From NCBI RefSeq assembly GCF_003480255.1, contig NZ_QUIN01000005.1:22840-86839 (forward strand): DNA of 64,000 nt. The letters run 5' to 3'. The translations under genes were made by a program, and so were the position numbers. Each line of letters begins with the position of its first letter. The first letter of the stretch is position 1. Of this stretch, positions 25,722 to 36,200 are shown in pieces. This stretch comes from Erysipelatoclostridium sp. AM42-17. Its GTDB lineage: Bacteria > Bacillota_I > Bacilli_A > Erysipelotrichales > Coprobacillaceae. The notes under the pieces are model-generated. The model was not told where the DNA came from and searched no databases. It saw nothing but the letters and a program-made list of their open reading frames with translations.

Positions 25722-26489
25722 ATGAATGGACAAATTTATTTACAAAATGTGCCTGAACTTGACAAATTGACAACGAAAGAAACGTATACACTGATTGATC
25801 AATACCAAGAAAATCATGATCCAATGATTAAAGAACGTCTCGTCATTGATAATTTAAAATTAGTCATATCAATGACGAAACGTTTCTATCAAAAAAGTGA
25901 ATTTTCACAGGATTTATTTCAAGTTGGCATCATTGGTTTAATCAAAGCTATTGATCATTTTGATACAAGCTATCAATTACAGTTTTCAACTTATGCTGTC
26001 CCTTTAATTATTGGAGAAATGAAACGCTTTTTAAGAGATAATGCCCCTATAAGGGTATCGAGAACATTAAAAGACTTAGCCTATAAAGTATTAAAATATA
26101 AAGATGAATATATAACTTATCATCAAAAAGAACCGACTATAGATCAATTAGTACAACATTTACATGTTTCTCGAAATGATATTATTGATGCTTTACTATC
26201 AACCCATCATGTTTCTTCTTTAGAAGATCAATTATCAAATGATGAAGATGATTTAAAGTTAGTAGATTCTATTACTTTAAATCCTCAACAAATGCAGCTT
26301 TATCATAGTCATTTAGATTTAATGAATGCTTTAAATCAATTAAATGTAAAACAAAGAAAAATTATTAATCAAAGGTATTTTTTAGGTATGTCACAAAGTG
26401 AAATCGCAAGAGAAATGAATATTTCTCAAGCACAAGTATCGAGAATAGAAAAAAAGGCGATAGAATTGTTACATAAAATGTTGAATTAA
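25722..26489 (+). CDS. sigG: Sporulation forespore sigma factor SigG
   Basis: Late forespore sigma factor, 255 residues (about 260 in B. subtilis). Region 2 is NLKLVISMTKRF...DLFQVGIIGLIKAIDHFD...QFSTYAVPLIIGEMKRFLRDN, then PIRVSRTLKDLAYK and region 4 SQSEIAREMNISQAQVSRIEKKAI. Position directly after sigE distinguishes it from SigF. Start is ambiguous: I prefer ATG 25722 with GGTGAT 4-5 bp upstream over in-frame TTG/GTG/ATG at 25710-25716. Confidence 0.93.
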   Translation: MNGQIYLQNVPELDKLTTKETYTLIDQYQENHDPMIKERLVIDNLKLVISMTKRFYQKSEFSQDLFQVGIIGLIKAIDHFDTSYQLQFSTYAVPLIIGEMKRFLRDNAPIRVSRTLKDLAYKVLKYKDEYITYHQKEPTIDQLVQHLHVSRNDIIDALLSTHHVSSLEDQLSNDEDDLKLVDSITLNPQQMQLYHSHLDLMNALNQLNVKQRKIINQRYFLGMSQSEIAREMNISQAQVSRIEKKAIELLHKMLN

Positions 26490-26513
26490 AGCATATTTTG
26501 TATTGGTGATATC

Positions 26514-26753
26514 ATGCGATTTGTTAAAATGCAAACAAAAGAAGTTGTAAATGTCTGTGATGGTAAAAAAATTGGGTATGTGAGTGATATAGAGATATGT
26601 TGGAGCAGTAAATGTATTGAAGCAATTATTGTTGAAAAAATGAATATTTTTCGTTTTTTTTGTTTTTTTAAAGAACCACCTTGTCTCATTATTCCAGTTG
26701 AATGTGTTTTATCATTTGGTGGGGATGTGATTCTTGTAAATATTGAAATGTGA
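26514..26753 (+). CDS. ylmC: YlmC/YmxH-family PRC-barrel sporulation protein
   Basis: A small 79-residue PRC-barrel protein. MRFVKMQTKEVVNVCDGKKIGYVSDIEI is the family start, followed by the alternating strands AIIVEKMN and CLIIPVECVLSFGGDVILV. It lies after sigG exactly as in Bacillus and Clostridium. Function is not known in detail; it is called a sporulation protein by context. GGTGAT stands 6-7 bp before the ATG. The ylmD and ylmE genes that follow in Bacillus are absent here. Confidence 0.87.
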   Translation: MRFVKMQTKEVVNVCDGKKIGYVSDIEICWSSKCIEAIIVEKMNIFRFFCFFKEPPCLIIPVECVLSFGGDVILVNIEM

Positions 26754-26777
26754 CACCTTTTTATTATTTGTGTCTTG

Positions 26778-26786
26778 TGATATAAT
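26778..26786 (+). promoter_or_regulatory. Extended -10 promoter of sepF
   Basis: TGATATAAT (TG-N-TATAAT) about 30 bp before the sepF ATG. Confidence 0.6.
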
Positions 26787-26816
26787 GTAGAAGTAAACAT
26801 AAAGGAGGAGCACTTC

Positions 26817-27239
26817 ATGGATAAAGTAAAAAGATGGTTTTTTGAAGAAGAAGGCGACGAAACTGAAGAATATGGGGAAACAGAAGTCGATACTGATCCA
26901 AAAACAAGTTTATTTGAACAAGCAAAATTTTCAAAAGCAAGTGAAGCTGTTAAAGCTTTAAACGCTAATAAAGATAGTCATTTAGTTTTATTTGAACCTC
27001 GTGCATATGGGGAAACTCAAGAAATTGCTAATTATTTAAAACAAAAGAAAGCAGCCGTTGTGAATTTACATCGTTTACAAAAAGATCAAGCAAAACGTGT
27101 TGTTGATTTCTTAAGTGGTGTTATCTATGCAATCGAAGGTGATATTCAAAGAATTGGACCTAAAATTTTCTTATGTACACCTCGTAATATTGGGGTTGCT
27201 GGAACAATTGATTTAGATGAAGATGAAATTGAAGAATAG
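26817..27239 (+). CDS. sepF: Cell-division protein SepF
   Basis: FtsZ-binding membrane anchor, 140 residues. N-terminal amphipathic start [13 protein letters not shown], acidic linker, then the SepF core (about 55-130): [65 protein letters not shown]. Very strong AAAGGAGGAG. This is the canonical copy; a shorter paralogue stands at 21871. Confidence 0.95.
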   Translation: MDKVKRWFFEEEGDETEEYGETEVDTDPKTSLFEQAKFSKASEAVKALNANKDSHLVLFEPRAYGETQEIANYLKQKKAAVVNLHRLQKDQAKRVVDFLSGVIYAIEGDIQRIGPKIFLCTPRNIGVAGTIDLDEDEIEE

Positions 27240-27240
27240 T

Positions 27241-27266
27241 GTATTAGCTTAGCTAATACTCTTTTT
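27241..27266 (+). terminator. Terminator after sepF
   Basis: GTATTAG, loop CTTAG, CTAATAC, then TCTTTTT. Confidence 0.75.
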
Positions 27267-27267
27267 C

Positions 27268-28026
27268 ATGTTAGAACATTTTAAAGGTGAAGAAGTTTTT
27301 GTTAAAAAAGTACTTGAATATAAAGACCAAGCCCTTTATAAACAAAGACTTATTCTTACCTCTTTTCTAGATCCTTATCATCAATCAATTGTAAGAAGTA
27401 TTATCGGTCAAAGTGATGAACTGCAAGTTTTAGCTTTTGGTGGCTTTTTAAATAATGAAAGTCAAAGAATGATTATTGCTCCTGATTTCTATGAAATAGA
27501 AAAAGATGATTTTGAAATTATTGTGTTGCAAATTCAATACCAACAAAAATTTGAAAAATTAACACATCGAGATGTCTTAGGAGCAGTGATGTCACTTGGT
27601 ATTAAAAGAGAATTATTTGGCGATATAGCAAGTCAACAAGATGGATTTTATATTGCGATTGAAAAAAATCTATATCCCTATTTAAGTGCTAATTTAACAA
27701 CTATTAAACATAGTCATGTCCATTTACATGTTTATACTGACCCTGTAGAAATTCAAAATCAATATCTTGTTAAATCTTTTATTGTTTCATCTTTAAGATT
27801 AGATAAAATTATATCTAGCTTTTATAAAATTCCTAGGACCAAAGCAGCAGATTATATAAGAGCAGGTTATGTAAAAGTTAATCATAAACCGGTTGAACAA
27901 ATAAATTATTTGTGTAATAATAGTGATATAATATCCTTTAAAGGGCATGGAAGAGTCAAGTTTGTAGATTGTCATAGACAAACGAGATCAAATAATTACG
28001 TAGTAGAGGGATATTTTTATAAATAA
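27268..28026 (+). CDS. ylmH: S4-domain RNA-binding protein YlmH (RqcP2)
   Basis: Ribosome-associated S4 protein, 252 residues; B. subtilis YlmH has been shown to act in ribosome-associated quality control of stalled 50S subunits. The N-terminal domain has RDVLGAVMSLGIKRELFGDI. The C-terminal S4 domain (about 180-250) has LRLDKIISSFYKIPRTKAADYIRAGYVKVNHKPV. The ATG at 27268 has no strong ribosome site, and the sepF terminator ends at its start. ylmG is missing between sepF and ylmH. Confidence 0.92.
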   Translation: MLEHFKGEEVFVKKVLEYKDQALYKQRLILTSFLDPYHQSIVRSIIGQSDELQVLAFGGFLNNESQRMIIAPDFYEIEKDDFEIIVLQIQYQQKFEKLTHRDVLGAVMSLGIKRELFGDIASQQDGFYIAIEKNLYPYLSANLTTIKHSHVHLHVYTDPVEIQNQYLVKSFIVSSLRLDKIISSFYKIPRTKAADYIRAGYVKVNHKPVEQINYLCNNSDIISFKGHGRVKFVDCHRQTRSNNYVVEGYFYK

Positions 28027-28037
28027 GGAGTGATACG

Positions 28038-28493
28038 ATGAGTGATATTAAAAAGCAGTTTAGAGGTTATGACATCAATACTGTAGATGCTTTATTAGAA
28101 TCTAATCAAAAACAAATACAAGATCTTGAAAGTCAGTTAACAAGTCTTAACGAACAATATCAACATTTAAAAGAACAAAATTCTTTATTACAACATCGTG
28201 TCAATATTCAAGAACAGACCAATGAAGAAATTGCCCGTTTAGCATTAAAAGAAGCGAGTGAACTTATTGACAAAGCGAAAAAGAATGCTAATATGATACT
28301 GAGCGAATCATTAGAATATGTTCGATCATTATCTGATGAAATGAGTGATTTTAAATCACAAGCTATTCGATTTAGAGCTTCAGTTGAACAGATGTCAAAA
28401 GATATCCTTGAGTCAATTGATCATTCTGAAGTTTATAACTTAATAAATGAAGATCTAAAAAATGATAAATACGATGAAGGAGACAGTTTATAA
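28038..28493 (+). CDS. divIVA: DivIVA-family polar coiled-coil protein
   Basis: Binds curved membrane at poles and septa and positions division or sporulation factors. The protein has 151 residues. The N-terminal lipid-binding module FRGYDINTVDALLE is followed by a long coiled coil (about 20-130) with a hinge at residues 85-95. Strong AAGGAGTGAT before ATG. Placed between ylmH and ileS as in Bacillus. Confidence 0.92.
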   Translation: MSDIKKQFRGYDINTVDALLESNQKQIQDLESQLTSLNEQYQHLKEQNSLLQHRVNIQEQTNEEIARLALKEASELIDKAKKNANMILSESLEYVRSLSDEMSDFKSQAIRFRASVEQMSKDILESIDHSEVYNLINEDLKNDKYDEGDSL

Positions 28494-28499
28494 CAGGAG

Positions 28500-28677
28500 T
28501 TTGTAGAGAACTGATGGTTGGTGAAAATCAGTAATGAGCGTTATAATGAATCACTCTGGAGTAGCACTTTGAATCAAGTAGAAGTCGCCGTTAATCGCGT
28601 TAAGATAGAGTGCGTATGAAAATACGAATTAAGGTGGTACCGCGATCACATCGTCCTTAGGATGATGTGTTTTTTTA
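28500..28677 (+). promoter_or_regulatory. T-box riboswitch leader of ileS
   Basis: tRNA-sensing leader. The conserved antiterminator box AAGGTGGTACCGCG is at 28631-28644, a stem III hairpin CGTAT-GAAA-ATACG lies before it, and the terminator (28647-28656 with 28660-28669, then seven T) follows. An Ile ATC specifier is plausible at 28551-28553; a second GAATCA at 28571 is an alternative. The leader is short for a T-box. No promoter is obvious between divIVA and it. Confidence 0.9.
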
Positions 28678-28697
28678 TTTTGGAAAGGGAGAAAACA

Positions 28698-31424
28698 ATG
28701 AATTACAAAGACACATTATTAATGCCAAAAACAAGCTTTGAAATGCGTGGAAACTTGCCTAAAAAAGAACCTAAATACGTTGAACGCTGGCAAGAAACAG
28801 ACATGTATAACAAAGTAATTCAACAAAACGAAGGAAAAGAAAGTTTTATTTTTCATGATGGTCCTCCTTATGCAAATGGAAATATGCATATGGGACATAT
28901 GTTAAATAAAGTAATTAAAGATGTTATTTGTCGTTATAAAAACATGAATGGTTTTTATACACCTTATATTCCAGGTTGGGATACTCATGGTTTACCTATT
29001 GAAAATGCAATTCAAAAATTAGGGGTTAACCGTAAAGAAATGTCTACAGCCGACTTTAGAAAAAAATGTGATGTTTATGCACATGAACAAGTTAAAAAAC
29101 AAATGGAACAATGTATCCGTATGGGAACATTTGCAGATTATAAACATCCTTATTTGACTTTATTACCAGAATTTGAAGCAAATCAAATTGATGTTTTTGC
29201 TAAAATGGCGATGGATGGATTAATCTATAAAGGATTAAAACCAGTATATTGGTCACCATCTAGTGAATCAGCACTTGCTGAAGCAGAAGTAGAATATCAT
29301 GATGTAAAGAGTCCAACAATCTTTGTTAAATTCCAAGTAAAAGATGGTAAAGGTATTTTAGATCAAGATACAAGTTTTGTTATTTGGACAACAACACCAT
29401 GGACAATTCCTGCTAACCTTGCTATTTGTTTAAATCCTAATTATACTTATGCACTTGTTCAAAGTGAAAAAGGTAAATTAGTTGTATTAGAAGAATTAGT
29501 GGATTCATTATGGGGAAAATTTGGTTTACAAGAAAAAGAAATCTTACAAAGATTTAAAGGTAGCGACCTAGAAATGATCACATGTCAACATCCTTTATAT
29601 GATCGTGAATCATTAGTTATTTTAGGAGAACATGTTACTGCTGATGCGGGTACTGGTTGTGTTCATACTGCTCCTGGATTTGGTATGGACGACTTTATTG
29701 TAGGTCAAAAATATGGATTAGATATTTACTGTAATGTTGATGAACATGGACGTATGATGGAAGATTGCGGTGAATGGCTTGCAGGACAATATGTTGATGA
29801 TGCCAATAAAACAGTAACGATGAAATTAGATGAATTAGGTGTTTTATTAAAACTTGAATTCATTACCCATAGTTATCCACATGATTGGCGTACTAAAAAA
29901 CCTATTATCTTTAGAGCAACAGATCAATGGTTCTGTTCAGTTGATAAAATTAGAGATAAATTATTAAATGAAATTGATCATGTTCAATGGTTAAATGAAT
30001 GGGGTCATATTCGTATTTATAATATGATTAAAGATCGTGGAGACTGGTGTATTTCACGTCAAAGAACTTGGGGTGTACCAATTCCAATTTTCTATTGTGA
30101 AGATGGAACTCCAGTTATGGATGAAGCTGTATTTAAACGTATTTCTGAATTATTCAGAGAACATGGTTCAAATATTTGGTTTGAAAAAGATGAAAAATTC
30201 TTATTACCTGAAGGATACACAAATGAACATTCACCAAATGGTATCTTTAAAAAGGAAAAAGATATTATGGATGTATGGTTTGATTCTGGATCTTCACATA
30301 CTGGATGTATGAAAGAAAGAGGATTTGATTATCCTGTTGATTTATACTTTGAAGGTAGTGACCAATATCGTGGATGGTTTAACTCATCATTAATTATTGG
30401 TACTGCAGTTCATGGTAGAGCACCATATAAAACAGTTCTTTCTCATGGGTTTGTTTTAGATGGTAAAGGAAATAAAATGTCTAAATCATTAGGTAATACA
30501 GTTGATCCAATTAAATTAGTTAACCAATATGGTGCTGATATTGTTAGACTTTGGGCTACTTCAGTTGCTTACCAACAAGATGTTCGTATTTCTGATGAAA
30601 TCATGAAACAAATTGCTGAAGGATATCGTAAGATTAGAAATACAATGAGATTTGTATTAGGTAACTTAAATGATTTTAAAGAAAGTGATTTAGTAGATAT
30701 TAAAGATTTACCTGGTGTTGATCAATATATGTTAGCTAAATTAAATCAATTAATGAAAGCTTATGATGAAGCTTACAATAATTATGATTTTGCTAGTGCA
30801 AACCAAGAAATCTTAAATTACTTTACAAATACATTAAGTTCATTCTATATGGACTTTACTAAAGATATTCTTTATATTGAAAAAGCTGATGCTTTAAGAA
30901 GAAGACAAGTACAAACAGTTTTATATCATCATGCTAAAACAATGATGAAATTATTATCAACAGTCTTAGTCTTTACAAGTGAAGAATTACATGATAACTT
31001 CACATGTGATGAAAACAAAGCAGAAAGTGTCTTCCTAGAACCTAAATATCAATTATTTGATATTCCTCAAGAAGAAGAGGTACTTGCTTATTTTGACAAA
31101 TTCTTAGATGTGAGAAAAGATGTTTTAAGAGCTCTTGAAGGATTAAGAAATGATCAAGTTATTAAATCAAATATGGAAGCAAAAGTAACTTTAACTTTAA
31201 AAGAAGGTTACCAAGATGTTGCTCAACTTGCAGATGATTTAAAACAATTATTTATTGTTGCTAAAGTACAATTAAGTGATAATAAAGAATTACCTGAATA
31301 TGATACAAGCTATATTCAAGTTGAAAAATTCCATGGTCATCAATGTCCACGTTGTTGGAATTACTTTGATGAAGATGAAATGGAAGGCGAATTATGCCAT
31401 CGTTGTCATGATGTAGTTGAATAA
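28698..31424 (+). CDS. ileS: Isoleucyl-tRNA synthetase
   Basis: Class I synthetase, 908 residues. HIGH-type motif is HMGH in PPYANGNMHMGHMLNK, the editing domain has WTTTPWTIPANLA and GTGCVHTAPGFG, and KMSKS is GNKMSKSLGNTVDP. The C-terminal zinc finger is CPRCWNYF...CHRC. I chose ATG 28698 with AAAGGGAG upstream; the longer in-frame start at 28662 lies in the T-box terminator. Controlled by the T-box leader. Confidence 0.98.
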   Translation: MNYKDTLLMPKTSFEMRGNLPKKEPKYVERWQETDMYNKVIQQNEGKESFIFHDGPPYANGNMHMGHMLNKVIKDVICRYKNMNGFYTPYIPGWDTHGLPIENAIQKLGVNRKEMSTADFRKKCDVYAHEQVKKQMEQCIRMGTFADYKHPYLTLLPEFEANQIDVFAKMAMDGLIYKGLKPVYWSPSSESALAEAEVEYHDVKSPTIFVKFQVKDGKGILDQDTSFVIWTTTPWTIPANLAICLNPNYTYALVQSEKGKLVVLEELVDSLWGKFGLQEKEILQRFKGSDLEMITCQHPLYDRESLVILGEHVTADAGTGCVHTAPGFGMDDFIVGQKYGLDIYCNVDEHGRMMEDCGEWLAGQYVDDANKTVTMKLDELGVLLKLEFITHSYPHDWRTKKPIIFRATDQWFCSVDKIRDKLLNEIDHVQWLNEWGHIRIYNMIKDRGDWCISRQRTWGVPIPIFYCEDGTPVMDEAVFKRISELFREHGSNIWFEKDEKFLLPEGYTNEHSPNGIFKKEKDIMDVWFDSGSSHTGCMKERGFDYPVDLYFEGSDQYRGWFNSSLIIGTAVHGRAPYKTVLSHGFVLDGKGNKMSKSLGNTVDPIKLVNQYGADIVRLWATSVAYQQDVRISDEIMKQIAEGYRKIRNTMRFVLGNLNDFKESDLVDIKDLPGVDQYMLAKLNQLMKAYDEAYNNYDFASANQEILNYFTNTLSSFYMDFTKDILYIEKADALRRRQVQTVLYHHAKTMMKLLSTVLVFTSEELHDNFTCDENKAESVFLEPKYQLFDIPQEEEVLAYFDKFLDVRKDVLRALEGLRNDQVIKSNMEAKVTLTLKEGYQDVAQLADDLKQLFIVAKVQLSDNKELPEYDTSYIQVEKFHGHQCPRCWNYFDEDEMEGELCHRCHDVVE

Positions 31425-31429
31425 AATAC

Positions 31430-31463
31430 AAAGGATTGTGGTCAATTGACACAATCCTTTTTT
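31430..31463 (+). terminator. Terminator after ileS
   Basis: An 11-bp perfect stem AAAGGATTGTG / CACAATCCTTT with a 9-base loop and a T run. Confidence 0.85.
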
Positions 31464-31480
31464 CATATTTTGATGCTTAC

Positions 31481-31510
31481 TTGCTATAGGGTAGGCTTTT
31501 TTCATATAAT
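31481..31510 (+). promoter_or_regulatory. Promoter of the kinase-LRR-MoxR-HD-GYP operon
   Basis: TTGCTA, 18 bp, TATAAT; 33 bp before the kinase ATG. No other clear promoter or terminator is seen until 42841. Confidence 0.6.
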
Positions 31511-31543
31511 ATAGGTAAGATGTGATGGAATGAGGTAAATATA

Positions 31544-33235
31544 ATGAGTGATTTTTTTGTGTATTTTGCAAAAAATGGGCAAAACATATTCTTTTTTGTC
31601 ATAATTATTGTTGTTATTGTTTTAGCGATTGATATTTTAGTATGGCATTTCTTTCACCTTAGAAGTGGTGAAAAGCAGGTTAAGGATATTTATAGTCGTA
31701 TTTTTAAGCAAGAGCAAAGCCAAAAATATATATTATTAAGAAATAAAGATTTTAAAATTATCATGGTAAGTGATGGGTTTGATGATACTTTTCATGTTGA
31801 TTTATCTTTATTAAAGAATGATGTTGATTATTTAGAAAATATCATTAATCAAGAAGATAGATATACTCTAGAAAAGGGGATTGAAAAGTGGAATCATCAA
31901 GACGCTTTTTCTTATTTGTTTAAACAAAAAGGAACAGAACAGTATTTTACATTGACGATAAGTATAACAAAGGACAAAAAATACACGATTCTTTCATTTA
32001 GAGATGATACGAAGTATCAAAATGAAATCAATGATTTAAAACAACAACTTGTTCGAGCAAATGAAGTCAGCGACTATAAAGCAACTTTTTTGTCTAAAAT
32101 GTCTCATGAAATTAGAACACCTATGAATGGGATTATTGGTATGTTGACACTTGCTAACCATGATGTAAGTCAAGATGGTCAAGCTGCTTATCATATTCAT
32201 AAAGCACAAGAAATATCTCAATATTTATTATCATTAATTAATGAAGTTTTAGATATTTCTAGAATGGAAGCAGGTAAATTAGAATTAGCAGTTAAACCAA
32301 TAGATATTTACCAATTTGAATCACAACTTAATACAATATTTAGAAAAATGATTGAAGAAAAAAATATTCAGTTTAACATTGAATATCATGATTTTGATGT
32401 TCGTTATGTCATGGGTGATGAATTACGCATTATGCAAATATTAGTTAATCTTGTTTCCAATGCTTATAAGTTTACTGAACATGGAGAAATAAAAGTTACT
32501 TTTAGACAAATGTATCGAGCAAAAGATAATATTAATTTTATGATGAAAGTACACGATACTGGAAAAGGAATGAAAAGAGATTTTATTTATTATTTATTCA
32601 AACCATTTGAACAAGAAAATGCTGAAATTAGTAAAAACTATGGTGGTTCAGGGTTAGGAATGGCTATTACTGATCAACTCGTAAGATTAATGGGTGGAGA
32701 AATTATTGTTGAAAGCTTACAAGGACAAGGAACAGACTTTACAGTCTTTTTAGATTTACCAATCGCAAGTAATCAAGTAGAAATAGAAGATAAACCACAG
32801 GTTGGTAAGGAACATATTCCTTTTACTTATGCAGGTAAGACTATTTTATTAGCTGAAGATAATGAAATTAACGCAGAAATTTGTTTAAGTGTTCTTGAAC
32901 AAAAAGGTGCTTATGTAGAACATGTTCAGACAGGAAAACAAGCTATAGAACAATTTGAGAATCATCATCCTGGTTATTATGACTTTATTTTAATGGATAT
33001 TCATATGCCGGAAATGGATGGTTATCAAGCAACACAAGAAATAAGAAAATTAGCACGACAAGATGCTAAAACTGTACCTATTTTTGCTTTATCAGCAGAT
33101 GCTTATGTTGAAAATAAGCGTTATTCTAAAAAAATTGGCATGAATGGTCATTTTTCAAAACCAATTGATTTTGAGCAAATGGCTGAAGAATTAGAAGATT
33201 TTTTTAATGGAAGAGGTGATGAATATGAAATTTAA
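31544..33235 (+). CDS. Hybrid sensor histidine kinase with C-terminal receiver
   Basis: A 563-residue membrane kinase. One N-terminal helix (about 14-36), a short PAS-like region (about 55-155), HisKA with phospho-acceptor His188 in FLSKMSHEIRTPMNG, then HATPase (DTGKGM, GGSGLGMAI). The C-terminal receiver (about 431-553) has LLAEDNEINAE, phospho-Asp485 in LMDIHMP and a Lys in FSKPI. The receiver needs a separate HPt protein to pass phosphate on, and one is encoded at the end of this operon (42494). It overlaps the next gene by 11 bp. Confidence 0.93.
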   Translation: MSDFFVYFAKNGQNIFFFVIIIVVIVLAIDILVWHFFHLRSGEKQVKDIYSRIFKQEQSQKYILLRNKDFKIIMVSDGFDDTFHVDLSLLKNDVDYLENIINQEDRYTLEKGIEKWNHQDAFSYLFKQKGTEQYFTLTISITKDKKYTILSFRDDTKYQNEINDLKQQLVRANEVSDYKATFLSKMSHEIRTPMNGIIGMLTLANHDVSQDGQAAYHIHKAQEISQYLLSLINEVLDISRMEAGKLELAVKPIDIYQFESQLNTIFRKMIEEKNIQFNIEYHDFDVRYVMGDELRIMQILVNLVSNAYKFTEHGEIKVTFRQMYRAKDNINFMMKVHDTGKGMKRDFIYYLFKPFEQENAEISKNYGGSGLGMAITDQLVRLMGGEIIVESLQGQGTDFTVFLDLPIASNQVEIEDKPQVGKEHIPFTYAGKTILLAEDNEINAEICLSVLEQKGAYVEHVQTGKQAIEQFENHHPGYYDFILMDIHMPEMDGYQATQEIRKLARQDAKTVPIFALSADAYVENKRYSKKIGMNGHFSKPIDFEQMAEELEDFFNGRGDEYEI

Positions 33236-36200
33236 TCCTAAAAATACATCTAAAATTATTGTTTCTAGTGTTATTTCTCTTTCATGTGCCTTTTCTGCAT
33301 ATCATCTTTATCAAAATGGATTAGTTTTTAATCCGAACGCTTTAAGTAATCAGTCTTTTAAGGGAAATCAAGTTGTTTTTAATCATCAACAACAAACACT
33401 AGATCAAAATCAAAATGGGAACCAAGATATTTATAAAAATAATAATCAGTCAAATGATGCAATGAATAATCAAGATAATCAATCAGGTTATTTATTCCAA
33501 AATGCTGCTCAACCATTTACAAGTAATCAAAACCCTAATTATCTTATTAATAGTAGTGGTAGTCAATCAACAGTGGGTGGTACTGGATCAGGCTCAACTA
33601 TTTTAGTTCCAGGAGAAAACGGGACGATTATCATACCTGGGGATATAGCCAATAATGGTAGTAGTGGTAATGGAAGTAATAATGGTCAATCGAATAATGG
33701 AAATGACACAACCAAAAAAGATGATTATGTTGATAAAGATACGCAGTATCAATTACCAGATGATCCTTTTTCAAGCATCGGTGTTGTTTCTGCTTTTAAG
33801 CCGACTACTTCAACAAAAGGTTATACTTTTAATCCAAATTATGAATCAGTAATGGATATGGTCGATATAGTAGATCCACTTTATTATGGATGTGTTATCA
33901 CACCTTGGAAGTTATTATGTAATTCTGTTGTTTATGTATTAGATGGTGATACACCGGTTTATCGAATTACTGAATTATCTGATTGCTTTGAAATTGTGGA
34001 TTATCCAACAATTGTTACTGGTGATTTCACAGCTACTTTTCGTTTTAGAGAAAATGTAAATGCACCATGGCAAGAAGCAAAGCATACTTTTAAAATAGAA
34101 TATGATACACGTGTTACTTTACTTAATTATGATAATCAAGAAGCAGGACACTTTTATTTAAAGGAAGGACAAAGTGAAGACTTAAGAAAATATTATAATG
34201 TCATGATTGATGATCAATCCTCTGTATCTAAGTTGTTTTCAGGATGGTCAAATAAAAAAGATAGTGAACCTTTAGCACATCAATATTCTACAAATCAAAA
34301 AGGAAGAGTTGAACTTTACCCTTTAGAATTAGAAGATATTCCTGCAGGATTTGAAGTAGAGTTAAAAAGAAGTGGATTGCTATATCATTATGTACTGACT
34401 GGAATAGATGGTGAAAGAACCTATGATGATATATCAATTCCTAGTAGTATTGATGAGATTTGTTTAGAGGAAAATCAGACTATTGATGTAAATGGTGATT
34501 TTTATATTTCTTCTAGTATCAATAAAGTTGATTTTAAAACAACGACTTTAAATGTAAATGGTCAATTTAAAGTAGATCATCGTAATGAACAATACAGTTC
34601 TTTTGATGGCTTGCTTATGGATAAAAACCAAGAAACCATCATTTATATGCCATGTCATGATGAAATTTCGATACCTGAATCAGTAAAAGACATTAAAGAG
34701 GTTTATCCATGTGTATGGTCTCTTTATTTTGATGGACCATTAAAAATTAAAGATACAAGTTTTTTAAGTCAAATTCAATCTATGTTTACAACAATCAATG
34801 TAAAAGATAAATACTATTTAGATTATTATCGTTACGGTTATAGTAATGCCCATAATGTATTTTTATATGGTGAAACGCTAGATTTCAGTGATTATGAAGT
34901 TAAAAATGATTTAATTTTATCTGATAACGATACAAAAGTAGTAGGAACGATGGCAGAGGCTTCAGGTACGATTATTATTCCTAATACCGTGACTTCAATA
35001 GCAGATAATGCATTTAGTGATAATGATAAAATATCAAGACTCATCTTCCCTTATGCTACTCCATTAAAATTTGGTAAAGAAGTTTTTAAAGATAGTCATA
35101 TTAAGGAATTATTATTTTTATCAAATACGATTCCTCATATATCTAGCGATACATTTGATGGATTAGATCAAGACGCTAAAATAGAAGTTTTACAAAATCA
35201 ATATGAAGAATACTTAAAACAATGGTCAAAATATCAAAATCAAATTATAAAATCAAAATCTGAATTTTATGAAAAGAATGGCTTTGATATTATCAAAACA
35301 AGTGAAGATAATCAAACAGTTACAACTTTGCTTAATGCACCTAGTTCATTAAAAGAATTTAATAGTCAAACATTATCAGATATAGAAATCAATGAGATAG
35401 GTAGAAATGCCTTTAGCAATTGTAGTCAACTCACTTATGTAGAACTACCAGCGAGTGTAAATAAAATTGATGCCTATGCATTTTATGGATGTCATTCTTT
35501 AGAAGGAATTGTTTCTAATACAACAGATCAAATTGTTGTTGAAGAAGGTGGATTAGAGATAAACGGAAGTAACACAGGAGATTTAAGATTTGTTGTATTT
35601 AATGCTAACGTGGCTCAATTTGAAAATAACTATAATCCAACATGTCATTTATTAATGTATGTTCCTCAAAATAATGAGGGCTATCCTGAATTAGTTAATG
35701 TCAATTTTAGTGATCATTATTTTTGCGATTATCAAGGTGGAGGCTATATTCTTTATGGTGATTGGGAAGGAAGTACTTCAGCCTATTATTTATATGCTGC
35801 AACAACAACTGTTCATGGTCATATAGCGACTCAAGAAAATGTTATTGAAATATTAGAAGGCGCTTTTAAAGATGTTCCGATTACTCAAATTGATCTTCAT
35901 GTTTATTCGCTTGGATATTTTATTGATGCGAAAGCTTTTGAAAATACAAAATTATCTGGAACATTAGAATTGCCTGATGGCTTAGCTAAAGTATTTGGAG
36001 GTGCTTTTGCGAATACTCAAATTGAAAAAGTTATTTTCCCACAAGAATACTCATGGATTTGGAGTTCTTCTATAGATACTGATGCCTTTTATGGAACAGA
36101 TACTTTAAAAGAAGTTGTCTTTAATTCTGATCAAATTATAGATTTATGGGTTAATACACCAACTTTACCATTTTCATTTAATTCTCATATATCTCAAGAA

